From positions 1 through 14,725 of the forward strand of contig JBOFIT010000139.1 in NCBI GenBank assembly GCA_051650305.1: DNA of 14,725 bases, written 5' to 3'. The notes beneath the pieces were generated by a model. The model did no database searches. It had not been told where the DNA came from and saw only the letters and a list, made by a program, of their open reading frames with translations. Made by a program: the position numbers and the translations under genes. This DNA comes from JBOFDK01 sp051650305 (lineage in GTDB: Bacteria; Bacillota; Clostridia; Lachnospirales; Cellulosilyticaceae). Below, piece by piece: positions 1-5,956 of this stretch (its first letter is position 1; each line of letters begins with the position of its first letter).

Positions 1-2
1 AG

Positions 3-608
3 CGGGTGATTATAACCACAACCACAAAGATGTATTACCCTACAAAAGATCAGATAGAGACAGTACTTATTAATCCGACAAATCAACTGATCCAACAGCA
101 TATACTATATAAAGGTAGCTTAGCTATTGGAGGATGCGTCAAAGATGGGAAGCTTACAGCCGTTCCTTTAGAACGTATAGAACAGCTTAAACAGTTGGCG
201 GATTACATCCTCATAGAAGGCGATGGGGCGAAGCGGTATCCTATGAAAGTACCCAGTGCACATGAGCCAGTGATTCCTAAGGAGACGGGACAGGTAGTGG
301 TGGTGGCAGGACTTAAAGCACTGGGCCAACCACTAGAGACAGGGTGCTTTAGGACAGAGAAGGCAATGGCACTACTTGGGGTGGTTGAAACGCACTTAAT
401 GACTGAAGAAGATATGGCAACCCTTATTACCAGTCCACAAGGTCTTCAAAAAGGGATAGAAGGCACAAGCCAGATACTTTTACTGAATCAAATCGATGCT
501 ATAGAAGATAGTGCTTGTATCAAAAGACTTGTGGGGTATATAAAAGTTAGAGGAGGCTCACGAATCGTATTGGGGGCAGTGGCTAAGGGACAGTGGCAAA
601 AGTCTTAA
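3..608 (+). CDS. yqeC: YqeC, selenium-dependent molybdenum hydroxylase maturation protein (5' end outside window)
   Basis: Family knowledge: YqeC is a P-loop-like accessory protein. With YqeB and a MocA-type nucleotidyltransferase it marks genomes that mature molybdenum hydroxylases carrying a labile selenium cofactor. Its exact reaction is not established. Seen: the frame is open to the window edge (codon CGG at 3-5). The GTG at 6 is probably internal, because the first visible residues, VIITTTTKMYYP, match the segment after the Walker A loop in this family; about 30 N-terminal residues should lie upstream. Further family-like segments are IEGDGAKRYPMKVPSAHEPVIP in mid-protein and RIVLGAVAKG near the end. 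With the missing part, the protein would reach the usual 230 or so residues. Its last 16 bases overlap the next frame. The adjoining yqeB and xdhC-like genes support the assignment. Confidence 0.85.
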   Translation, partial: RVIITTTTKMYYPTKDQIETVLINPTNQLIQQHILYKGSLAIGGCVKDGKLTAVPLERIEQLKQLADYILIEGDGAKRYPMKVPSAHEPVIPKETGQVVVVAGLKALGQPLETGCFRTEKAMALLGVVETHLMTEEDMATLITSPQGLQKGIEGTSQILLLNQIDAIEDSACIKRLVGYIKVRGGSRIVLGAVAKGQWQKS

Positions 609-901
609 AAACAAAAAGAGGACGTAAATGGAGGCAATCAGATGAAGTGAAGTTTGATACTGTATCCATAGGGCGAGTAATCGTTGCAGAGCAATATAGA
701 AAAGAAGGCTATGGAAAAGTGCTCTTACAAAAGGCATTAGATTATATCCAAGAAAAATGGGGGGAGGTTGAAGTAGAGATAGAAGCCCAAGCTCACTTGC
801 AAAAATTCTATGGAGATGTAGGGTTTAGGCGTACTTCAGATGAGTATCTAGAAGATGGTATACCTCATGTAAGGATGGTAAGAGAAGGTCAAGGTATTTA
901 A
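593..901 (+). CDS. N-terminally truncated ElaA-type GNAT acetyltransferase (possible pseudogene)
   Basis: The 102-residue product matches only the C-terminal two thirds of ElaA-family GNAT N-acetyltransferases, which are normally about 150 residues. Seen: the SIGRVIV strand, the acetyl-CoA loop RKEGYG (an R-x-x-G-x-G type motif), the AQAHLQKFYGDVGF segment and the family end EDGIPHVRMVRE. The N-terminal block with the conserved R-x-x-VF-x-VEQ region is absent, and no other frame upstream contains it. The frame is closed by a TAA at 584-586, so it can start only at GTG 593 (poor ribosome binding site, inside yqeC) or GTG 647 (GGAGG at 630-634, spacing rather long). The most likely explanation is a deletion that joined the 3' end of yqeC to the middle of an elaA-like gene. 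The CoA-binding half is uninterrupted, so residual function cannot be excluded, but a decaying gene is more likely. ElaA substrates are not known. Confidence 0.65.
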   Translation: MAKVLKTKRGRKWRQSDEVKFDTVSIGRVIVAEQYRKEGYGKVLLQKALDYIQEKWGEVEVEIEAQAHLQKFYGDVGFRRTSDEYLEDGIPHVRMVREGQGI

Positions 902-928
902 ATAAGGTAAGAAAGAAGGGATTTGAAG

Positions 929-1726
929 ATGAAGCAGCTTATTGTAATAAAAGGAGCAGGAGATTTGGCTACGGGCATAGCTTATAGGCTGCGAAAGTCA
1001 GGAATGGATGTAGTCATGACGGAGATTGCTACACCAACAGTTGTAAGACATACTGTAGCCTTTGCAAGTGCAGTTTATGAAGGTGAAGCATGTGTAGAAG
1101 GTGTAACAGCTGTACTTTGTAAGCAGGTAGAAGAAGTATACGAGATACTTGAGAAAAAGCAGATTCCCATTGTTATAGATGAAGGAGCACAGATTATACA
1201 AAGTATAGAGCCAGATGTGGTGGTAGATGCCATTATTGCCAAGCGCAATGTAGGCACTACGAAGACGGATGCCCCTATGGTTATAGGCGTAGGTCCTGGG
1301 TTTGTAGCAGGACAGGACTGTCACTATGTGGTAGAGACAAAGCGAGGGCATTACTTAGGGCGTGTCATAGAAGAAGGTAGTGCAATCCCCAATACAGGTG
1401 TGCCTGGAGAGATAGGTGGATATACGACAGAGCGCATCATCCGTGCACCAAAGGAAGGGGTATTCATACCAAAAGTACAGATAGGTACATTTGTAAAAAA
1501 AGGTGAAGTCATAGCGTATGTAGATGAAGAACCTGTAGTAGCAAACATTGAAGGGATTGTACGCGGTATGTTGAAAAAGGCGATGAATGTACCACGAGGT
1601 TTTAAATGCGGCGATATTGACCCAAGATGTGAAGAAACACACTGCTACACTATATCAGATAAAGCAAGGTCTATCGGTGGTGGTGTACTAGAGGCAATCT
1701 TGAGAGGAGGATGCAAAGATGACTAG
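929..1726 (+). CDS. yqeB: YqeB (EF2563 family), selenium-dependent molybdenum hydroxylase system protein
   Basis: A 265-residue member of the YqeB/EF2563 family, which co-occurs with SelD and selenium-dependent molybdenum hydroxylases (purine/xanthine-type enzymes). It is presumed to act in the cytosol in making or inserting the selenium-containing cofactor; the reaction is not known. Seen: an N-terminal nucleotide-binding-like segment IKGAGDLATGIAYRL (about residues 7-21), a central part with NVGTTKTDAPMVIGVGPGF, and a C-terminal lipoyl-like region (about 170-225) with GTFVKKGEVIAYVDEEPV ending in KCGDIDPR, typical of the family. ATG 929 is chosen over the in-frame TTG at 923 because AAGGGA at 916-921 is well placed for it. 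The stop overlaps the start of the next gene by 8 bases, so translation is probably coupled. Confidence 0.88.
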   Translation: MKQLIVIKGAGDLATGIAYRLRKSGMDVVMTEIATPTVVRHTVAFASAVYEGEACVEGVTAVLCKQVEEVYEILEKKQIPIVIDEGAQIIQSIEPDVVVDAIIAKRNVGTTKTDAPMVIGVGPGFVAGQDCHYVVETKRGHYLGRVIEEGSAIPNTGVPGEIGGYTTERIIRAPKEGVFIPKVQIGTFVKKGEVIAYVDEEPVVANIEGIVRGMLKKAMNVPRGFKCGDIDPRCEETHCYTISDKARSIGGGVLEAILRGGCKDD

Positions 1727-2546
1727 AGAAGAAGCGAAAAAACTTGCACAGGAGTTAGGTAAAGCGAGGCCGAGATTGGTCATATGTGGTGGTGGGCATG
1801 TAGGCTACTACGTTGCAGAGCTTGGTCATATGCTAGACTTTGATGTGGTGGTGATAGATGATAGAGAAAGCTTTGCTAGTACAGGAAGATTTCCAAAGGT
1901 AGAAGTCATATGCAAGCCTTTTAAAGAGGCCCTTGAAGCCATCCCAAAGCCAGAAGATTGTTATTTTACCATTGTATCTAGAGGGCATGCCATGGATACT
2001 GAATGCTTGAAAGCAGTGTTAGATAGAGAATTCGCCTATGTAGGCATGATGGGAAGTAAGGCAAAAGTTAAGGTCGTTATGGAAGAGATGAAAGTCAGTG
2101 GCTATGCTGAAGCGTTACTTCAGCAAGTACATACCCCGATAGGCATAAAGTGTGGTGCCATGACCCCACAAGAGATAGCTGTAAGTATTGCAGCAGAGCT
2201 CATCCAAGTGAAAAGTACCAAAGGTGGTGCAATGTACGTAGGAAATGAAGTAATAGAAGCCCTTAAAAAGGATGAGGCAGCCGTTGTCGCGACCATTACT
2301 GAGAGAAAGGGTAGCGCACCCCAAGGGATAGGTGCCACACTGGTATTAAAGCAAGATGGGTCCATAGTAGGCACTGTGGGGGGCGGTAATGTAGAAAATC
2401 AAGTGATCAAACGTGCAAAAGAAATAGTGGGGACAGATACAACAGAGGTGATGGACTGCAATATGGTCAGTAAAGAAAAAGGTAATATGAATATGGTTTG
2501 TGGGGGGATTGTAAAAGTACGTTTGGAGACCATAGACGCAGTATAA
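1719..2546 (+). CDS. XdhC/CoxI-family molybdenum hydroxylase maturation protein with swapped domain order
   Basis: XdhC-family proteins bind molybdenum cofactor, protect and sulfurate it (here perhaps with selenium involved), and deliver it to xanthine-dehydrogenase-type enzymes. Seen: 275 residues. The Rossmann-like domain usually called XdhC_C comes first: LVICGGGHVGYYVAELG at residues 20-36, IDDRE following, then SRGHAMD, YVGMMGSKAK and TPIGIKCGAMTPQEIAVSIAAEL. The XdhC_CoxI domain follows from about residue 175: VVATITERKGSAPQGIGATL, then DGSIVGTVGGGNVE, ending in MVCGGIVKVRLE. In classical XdhC the CoxI part is N-terminal, so this is a permuted arrangement and appears complete. Start ATG 1719 has AGGAGG at 1705-1710 and overlaps yqeB. 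The neighbours point to selenium-dependent enzymes, whose structural genes must lie elsewhere. Confidence 0.85.
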   Translation: MTREEAKKLAQELGKARPRLVICGGGHVGYYVAELGHMLDFDVVVIDDRESFASTGRFPKVEVICKPFKEALEAIPKPEDCYFTIVSRGHAMDTECLKAVLDREFAYVGMMGSKAKVKVVMEEMKVSGYAEALLQQVHTPIGIKCGAMTPQEIAVSIAAELIQVKSTKGGAMYVGNEVIEALKKDEAAVVATITERKGSAPQGIGATLVLKQDGSIVGTVGGGNVENQVIKRAKEIVGTDTTEVMDCNMVSKEKGNMNMVCGGIVKVRLETIDAV

Positions 2547-2606
2547 TTAAAAAGTATAGAAGTACGACGTTTGGCATATGATAAACTGCAAAAAAGAGGT
2601 GATAAA

Positions 2607-3563
2607 ATGAAAAATCAACAGAAAGCTACTTTTGCTGGAGGATGCTTTTGGTGTATGGTGAAGCCTTTTGACCAGTGGCCAGGAGTAGAAAAAATTGTGG
2701 TAGGATATACAGGTGGGCATAAAGAAAAACCCACTTATAGAGAAGTGTGTAGTCATGAGACAGGGCATGTAGAGGCGGTACAAATTACTTATGATGAAAG
2801 TGAAATAAGCTATGAAGAACTACTAGAAATATTTTTTAGAAGTATTGATCCTACAGACCCAGATGGACAATTTGGAGATAGAGGAGAGACTTACCATACA
2901 GCTATTTTTTATCACAATGAGGAACAAAGAAAAGTTGCAGAAGCATATATTCAAAAACTAGAGGAGTCTAAGTGGTATACGAAGCCTATTGCTGTACCTA
3001 TAAAGCCAGCCCAACCATTTTATCCAGCTGAAGAAGAACACCAAGACTACTACAAAAAGAATGGCCTAAGATATCACCTATACTATAAGGGATCAGGTAG
3101 AAAACAATTCGTAGAGGAAAATGGTTATAGGCCATCAATAGATAAAGAAACACTCAGACAAACATTATCTTCAGAAGCGTATCGGGTAACACAGGAACAA
3201 GGGACAGAGTTACCTTTTCACAATGCTTATCATGACCATTTTGAAGAAGGCATTTATGTAGATATCGTTAGTGGCAAGCCTCTCTTTGCTTCCACGGATA
3301 AGTTTGATTCAGGATGTGGATGGCCCGCTTTTGCAAAGCCTATTGTAGAGAGTGCAGTCTATGATAAAGAAGATAAAAGTCATGGGATGTATCGAACGGA
3401 AATAAGAAGTGTATCAGCAGATTCTCACTTAGGACATGTATTTGAAGATGGGCCACAGGAACGAGGAGGATTACGTTACTGTATCAACTCGGCAGCACTA
3501 AGGTTTATACCAAAAAATAAAATGGAAGAAGAAGGCTATGGTGCTTATAAAAAATTCCTATAA
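2607..3563 (+). CDS. msrAB: Bifunctional peptide methionine sulfoxide reductase MsrA-MsrB
   Basis: Reduces both S- and R-methionine sulfoxide in proteins or free form; reducing power normally comes from thioredoxin. Seen: 318 residues. The MsrA domain (about 5-160) has GGCFWC with catalytic Cys13 and the GHVEAV segment with the active-site Glu. The MsrB domain (about 170-308) has SGCGWPAF with Cys237 and the catalytic RYCINSA with Cys292. The 55-residue distance between these two cysteines equals that of the resolving and catalytic cysteines in the Neisseria PilB MsrB domain. The two CxxC zinc pairs of other MsrB forms are absent. The second residue of the MsrA Cys motif is Cys16, where many relatives have Gly. 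No signal peptide is visible, so it should be cytosolic. ATG 2607 is chosen over TTG 2571 because AGAGGTGAT stands directly before it. Its 60-bp distance from the xdhC-like gene leaves operon membership open. Confidence 0.93.
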   Translation: MKNQQKATFAGGCFWCMVKPFDQWPGVEKIVVGYTGGHKEKPTYREVCSHETGHVEAVQITYDESEISYEELLEIFFRSIDPTDPDGQFGDRGETYHTAIFYHNEEQRKVAEAYIQKLEESKWYTKPIAVPIKPAQPFYPAEEEHQDYYKKNGLRYHLYYKGSGRKQFVEENGYRPSIDKETLRQTLSSEAYRVTQEQGTELPFHNAYHDHFEEGIYVDIVSGKPLFASTDKFDSGCGWPAFAKPIVESAVYDKEDKSHGMYRTEIRSVSADSHLGHVFEDGPQERGGLRYCINSAALRFIPKNKMEEEGYGAYKKFL

Positions 3564-3626
3564 ATAAGGTATTGTTTAGGTGTATAATAGCCTCATAGGA
3601 AATTGGAAGTATAGAGGAGAAGAACC

Positions 3627-3800
3627 ATGTGTGAGCAATGTATGCACCTAATATATGATGAGGAAATAGATGATTACGTATGTGGCATCGCACCTATCAT
3701 GGATGAAGATGACTTTGGACGAATGAATTATGGCTACAAAAAGCAATGCCTATACTACAAAGTAGGTGATGAATATACCCTTGTACGTAAACAGAATTAA
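3627..3800 (+). CDS. DUF6472-like cysteine-containing mini-protein
   Basis: A 57-residue protein beginning MCEQCMHLIYDEE and ending GDEYTLVRKQN. It carries four cysteines (2, 5, 19 and 41) in the order CxxC, C, C, with an acidic centre (MDEDDFGRM) and a CLYYKVGDEY segment. This resembles the small clostridial family DUF6472, whose role is unknown; I recognise the pattern but have no search to confirm it. The cysteine spacing suggests a small metal-binding fold, perhaps zinc (inference). Start ATG 3627 has GAGGAGAAG at 3614-3622. A TATAAT at 3583-3588 could be a -10 element, but I see no convincing -35. A tight terminator follows the stop within 10 bases, so this is probably a monocistronic or end-of-operon gene. 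Cytosolic; no membrane segment. Confidence 0.75.
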   Translation: MCEQCMHLIYDEEIDDYVCGIAPIMDEDDFGRMNYGYKKQCLYYKVGDEYTLVRKQN

Positions 3801-3808
3801 AAAGGAGG

Positions 3809-3831
3809 AGCTCTAGCAATAGAGCTTTTTT
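3809..3831 (+). terminator. Rho-independent terminator after the mini-protein gene
   Basis: A perfect 7-bp stem AGCTCTA / TAGAGCT (3809-3815 with 3820-3826) closes a GCAA loop, a stable GNRA-type tetraloop, and is followed by a run of T to 3831. It lies 8 bases after the stop codon. Confidence 0.85.
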
Positions 3832-3845
3832 GAGGCCAAAACAAA

Positions 3846-3874
3846 TAGTCAAAAAAATTAGAATATATTATAAT
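3846..3874 (+). promoter_or_regulatory. Sigma-A type promoter for the two-helix membrane protein
   Basis: A perfect TATAAT at 3869-3874 is preceded at a 17-bp spacing by TAGTCA (3846-3851, four of six matches to TTGACA). It lies between the upstream terminator and the start at 3900, so a separate transcript is expected. The 5' leader would be short, about 20 bases. Confidence 0.5.
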
Positions 3875-3899
3875 AACATTAACTGAGGAGGGGATAGAG

Positions 3900-4580
3900 A
3901 TGGCAGGAAAAGTGGATAAGAAAGTACAAGCAAGGCTAGAAAAAATACTTAAGGGAGGCAGTAGCCTAGAAAAAAATGTATTTGTAGGGATTTTACTCAT
4001 ATGTACCATGGTATTTTGCATCATAACAGTGGTAGTATCTAATGAACCAACGTATGATGAGCGGGCGTTTACTCTAGGGTTATGCATAGGGGGAAGTATT
4101 TTTTGTGTGATACTTATAGCCTACTTGCAAGGGCAACATAGTAAATATCGCAAAGTGCTTAAGGAGAGATATGAAGCATTAACTGCAAAGGAACTTGAAG
4201 AAATTGCCTATGATATGAGAAGTTATAAAGAAAACAACAAACACTTAGTGATCGGTGACAGACAAGTGTACGGAAGATTCGCTATGGTGGGGAAAGTATG
4301 GACACAAAGCTTTAATTGGATTAAGTATGAAGACATGGTATGGGCATATGAGCTGAGAGATACATTTGGGTGGAGCTTTCATAGAAATAACCCTAATCTA
4401 AGAAATAGTCTTATCATCATGGATAAATGGGGACGGGGCTACGTCATTGACTGTGAAAAGCAACACTATGACAAAGAATTAAGAGAGCTTCAAAGTCGGT
4501 CAAAATGTGTGGTGGGGTATGATAAAGAGAAAAAGCAAGTCTATAAGATGGATCCACAGGCATTTAGACAGAAGTATTAG
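3900..4580 (+). CDS. Unrecognised membrane protein with two N-terminal helices and a cytosolic domain
   Basis: I do not recognise this 226-residue protein with confidence. Seen: a basic N-terminus (about residues 1-23), two hydrophobic helices (about 25-46 and 58-79) separated by an acidic loop, then a soluble C-terminal part of about 145 residues rich in Trp and aromatic residues (VWTQSFNWIKYEDMVWAYEL, then SLIIMDKWGRGYVIDC). The alternating strands followed by a C-terminal helix and KCVVGYDKEKKQVY could be a PH-like or small beta-barrel domain anchored to the inner face of the membrane, as in several clostridial DUF families; this is inference from pattern only. By the positive-inside rule both ends are probably cytosolic. 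ATG 3900 has GAGGAGGGG at 3885-3893. It is a single-gene unit flanked by its own promoter and a bidirectional terminator. Confidence 0.8.
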   Translation: MAGKVDKKVQARLEKILKGGSSLEKNVFVGILLICTMVFCIITVVVSNEPTYDERAFTLGLCIGGSIFCVILIAYLQGQHSKYRKVLKERYEALTAKELEEIAYDMRSYKENNKHLVIGDRQVYGRFAMVGKVWTQSFNWIKYEDMVWAYELRDTFGWSFHRNNPNLRNSLIIMDKWGRGYVIDCEKQHYDKELRELQSRSKCVVGYDKEKKQVYKMDPQAFRQKY

Positions 4581-4604
4581 GTAGAGAGAACTGATAAACC
4601 AATC

Positions 4605-4644
4605 AAAAGACGGAGTACTTATACAGTTAAGTGCTCCGTCTTTT
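4605..4644. terminator. Bidirectional terminator between convergent genes
   Basis: A 17-bp stem (4605-4621 with 4628-4644) with one G-T wobble (4616/4633) and a 6-base loop. The arms start with AAAA and end with TTTT, so either strand gives a hairpin with a U run. It serves the membrane-protein gene ending at 4580 (+) and the lacI-type gene ending at 4658 (-). Confidence 0.9.
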
Positions 4645-4657
4645 GGTGAAAAAATAG

Positions 4658-5665
4658 TTAAACATTTTTTTGATTTAAAGCAAGTTGTGGCGAAAGACAA
4701 ATAGACTGTGGTGGTAAGTCTGACTCTTTAAGTTGGTCTAAGAGAAGGGTGAATGCATGATGTCCGATATCTGAAACATGCTGGTCGATAGACGGGAAGG
4801 GGAAGTCAAAAAGCTGAGTGAAAAAGAGGTTATCGTACCCCACAATTGCGATATCCCCCATAGGCTTAATGCCACGGCTTTTGAAGTTCTGCATAAGTCC
4901 GTAAGCCATCAAATCATTGCTAGAAAAAATAGCAGTTACAGACTTAGGCGAGAACGTATCGCCAGCAAGATAGCCACTTTCAACAGAAAAATCCCCAGAT
5001 GCCATAAGGGAAGCATCTACTTCGATGCCTGCTTCGGTAAGGGCTTTCTTGAAGCCAGCGATACGCTTTTGACCATTCAGCGAATGGGGATTCTCGATAG
5101 AGCCTATACGTGTATGGCCTTGCTCTGTAAGGTACTTGCCAGCCAGATACCCACCTTGCTCATTATCCACATAAACTTGGTTGCATTGATACCCAGAAGG
5201 GATACGGTCAATAAGTACATAAGGGACTTTTGACGCTTGAAGTAAGGTGTAGATCTTCTCGAAACGACTCCCTTTAAAGGAAGCATCAGATAAGATGAGA
5301 AATAAACCTTCTACCCCACGGTCAAGAAGCTCCTCTATAAGCTTGACATCTTGGTGATGTGAATCATTAGAGTGGGTGAGCAAGAGGCTATACCCCGCCT
5401 CCTGGGCATAGGCACTGATGCTGTTTGTAATATTAGAAAAATAGGTGTTAACGATATTTGGGATCACGAGACCAAGGGAATTACTTTTTTTGGTAGCAAG
5501 ACCTTTAGCCATAGCGTTTGCTTTATAGTTGTGTGCCTTAGCTATAGCGCGTATTTTCTCTTGTGTATCCTTGGAGATACGGCAAGGCTTATTGTTCAAC
5601 ACCAGTGAAACACTTGTGACAGAAACCTGAGCCAGCTTGGCAATTTCTTTTATAGTAATAGGCAT
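4658..5665 (-). CDS. LacI/RbsR-family transcriptional repressor of the nucleoside/ribose operon
   Basis: A 335-residue LacI-family regulator. Seen: an N-terminal helix-turn-helix and hinge helix (TIKEIAKLAQVSVTSVSLVL at residues 4-23, then RISKDTQEKIRAIAKAHNY), followed by a periplasmic-binding-protein-like effector domain with the family segments SLGLVIPNIVNTYFSNI, VDNEQGGYLAGKYL, GFKKAL, FSSNDLMAYGLMQ and DIAIVGYDNL. It is transcribed divergently from ribokinase, nucleoside hydrolase and transporter genes, and a palindrome with a central CG lies just downstream of their promoter, so it most probably represses them. The effector is inferred to be ribose, a nucleoside or a breakdown product; the sequence does not say which. 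The start is supported by AGGAG seven bases upstream. The gene ends in the shared terminator hairpin. Confidence 0.93.
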   Translation of the reverse strand: MPITIKEIAKLAQVSVTSVSLVLNNKPCRISKDTQEKIRAIAKAHNYKANAMAKGLATKKSNSLGLVIPNIVNTYFSNITNSISAYAQEAGYSLLLTHSNDSHHQDVKLIEELLDRGVEGLFLILSDASFKGSRFEKIYTLLQASKVPYVLIDRIPSGYQCNQVYVDNEQGGYLAGKYLTEQGHTRIGSIENPHSLNGQKRIAGFKKALTEAGIEVDASLMASGDFSVESGYLAGDTFSPKSVTAIFSSNDLMAYGLMQNFKSRGIKPMGDIAIVGYDNLFFTQLFDFPFPSIDQHVSDIGHHAFTLLLDQLKESDLPPQSICLSPQLALNQKNV

Positions 5666-5703
5666 AAAAAACTCCTTGTGTGTAAGATGATATACTTAGG
5701 TGT

Positions 5704-5712
5704 ATTGTACCA
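5704..5712 (-). promoter_or_regulatory. Extended -10 promoter of the lacI-type gene
   Basis: On the minus strand TGGTACAAT reads as an extended -10 (TGn then TACAAT at 5709-5704). It lies about 40 bases upstream of the start codon at 5665. No good -35 is seen at 17 bp, which is acceptable for an extended -10. No LacI-type palindrome overlaps it, so autoregulation is not obvious. Confidence 0.45.
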
Positions 5713-5840
5713 TAGGCGAGAAAGTGAAAAAAGGGAATTGGTATTTATTGTATCTGAGAAGAGAAAAATATATAAGGGTGCAATGTGGGATATGTAAAAA
5801 GTGCACAAAAATAAACGCTTAATAGTATGCAAAATAATAA

Positions 5841-5869
5841 AAAGAACTAAATAAAACAAGAAGTTCTTT
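5841..5869. repeat. Inverted repeat AAAGAACT / AGTTCTTT upstream of the rbsK promoter
   Basis: Perfect 8-bp arms at 5841-5848 and 5862-5869, separated by 13 A-rich bases. The right arm runs into the -35 hexamer. It has no T run behind it that would make it a terminator on the plus strand. It could be a protein-binding site for a second regulator; no partner is identified. Confidence 0.55.
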
Positions 5870-5887
5870 GACAACACTTATGTCAAA
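5867..5887. repeat. Inverted repeat TTTGACA / TGTCAAA covering the -35 and spacer
   Basis: Perfect 7-bp arms at 5867-5873 and 5881-5887 with a 7-base spacer. The left arm is the -35 hexamer itself, and its mirror copy lies inside the promoter spacer. A dimeric regulator here would directly block or tune RNA polymerase. It may also be chance symmetry around TTGACA. Confidence 0.5.
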
Positions 5888-5896
5888 TGTTATAGT
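5868..5896 (+). promoter_or_regulatory. Sigma-A promoter of the rbsK-rihC-dcuC operon
   Basis: Consensus -35 TTGACA (5868-5873), 17-bp spacer and -10 TATAGT (5891-5896). The expected start of transcription is near 5903, giving a leader of about 54 bases before rbsK. A promoter this close to consensus would be strong unless repressed, which fits the operator that follows. Confidence 0.82.
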
Positions 5897-5905
5897 AAAC
5901 ATAGG

Positions 5906-5917
5906 TAAACCGTTTTA
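5906..5917. promoter_or_regulatory. Candidate LacI-family operator
   Basis: The 12-mer TAAACCGTTTTA is a palindrome of the form TAAA-n-CG-n-TTTA with the central CG typical of LacI-family operators, where the hinge helix inserts. It begins about 10 bases after the -10 element and covers roughly +4 to +15. A bound repressor would block initiation or early elongation. The divergent lacI-type gene is the obvious candidate to bind it. Confidence 0.65.
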
Positions 5918-5956
5918 TCTAGGAATTACCTCTTTAACAACAAGGAGGATGGAATA

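Noticed and set aside
923..928. TTG start two codons before the chosen yqeB start
   Set aside because: ATG 929 has better spacing to AAGGGA and gives the usual MKQLIVIKGAGD beginning.
2571..2606. TTG start that would add 12 residues to MsrAB
   Set aside because: No ribosome binding site before it, while ATG 2607 has AGAGGTGAT; the extra residues are not part of the MsrA domain.
4778..5233. Plus-strand open frame of 151 codons inside the lacI-type gene
   Set aside because: It is antisense to a full-length, motif-complete LacI-family gene and its product resembles nothing; a shadow frame.
5904..5917. CcpA cre site at the rbsK promoter
   Set aside because: The palindrome has the central CG but lacks the outer TG and CA of the cre consensus; a local LacI-type operator fits better.
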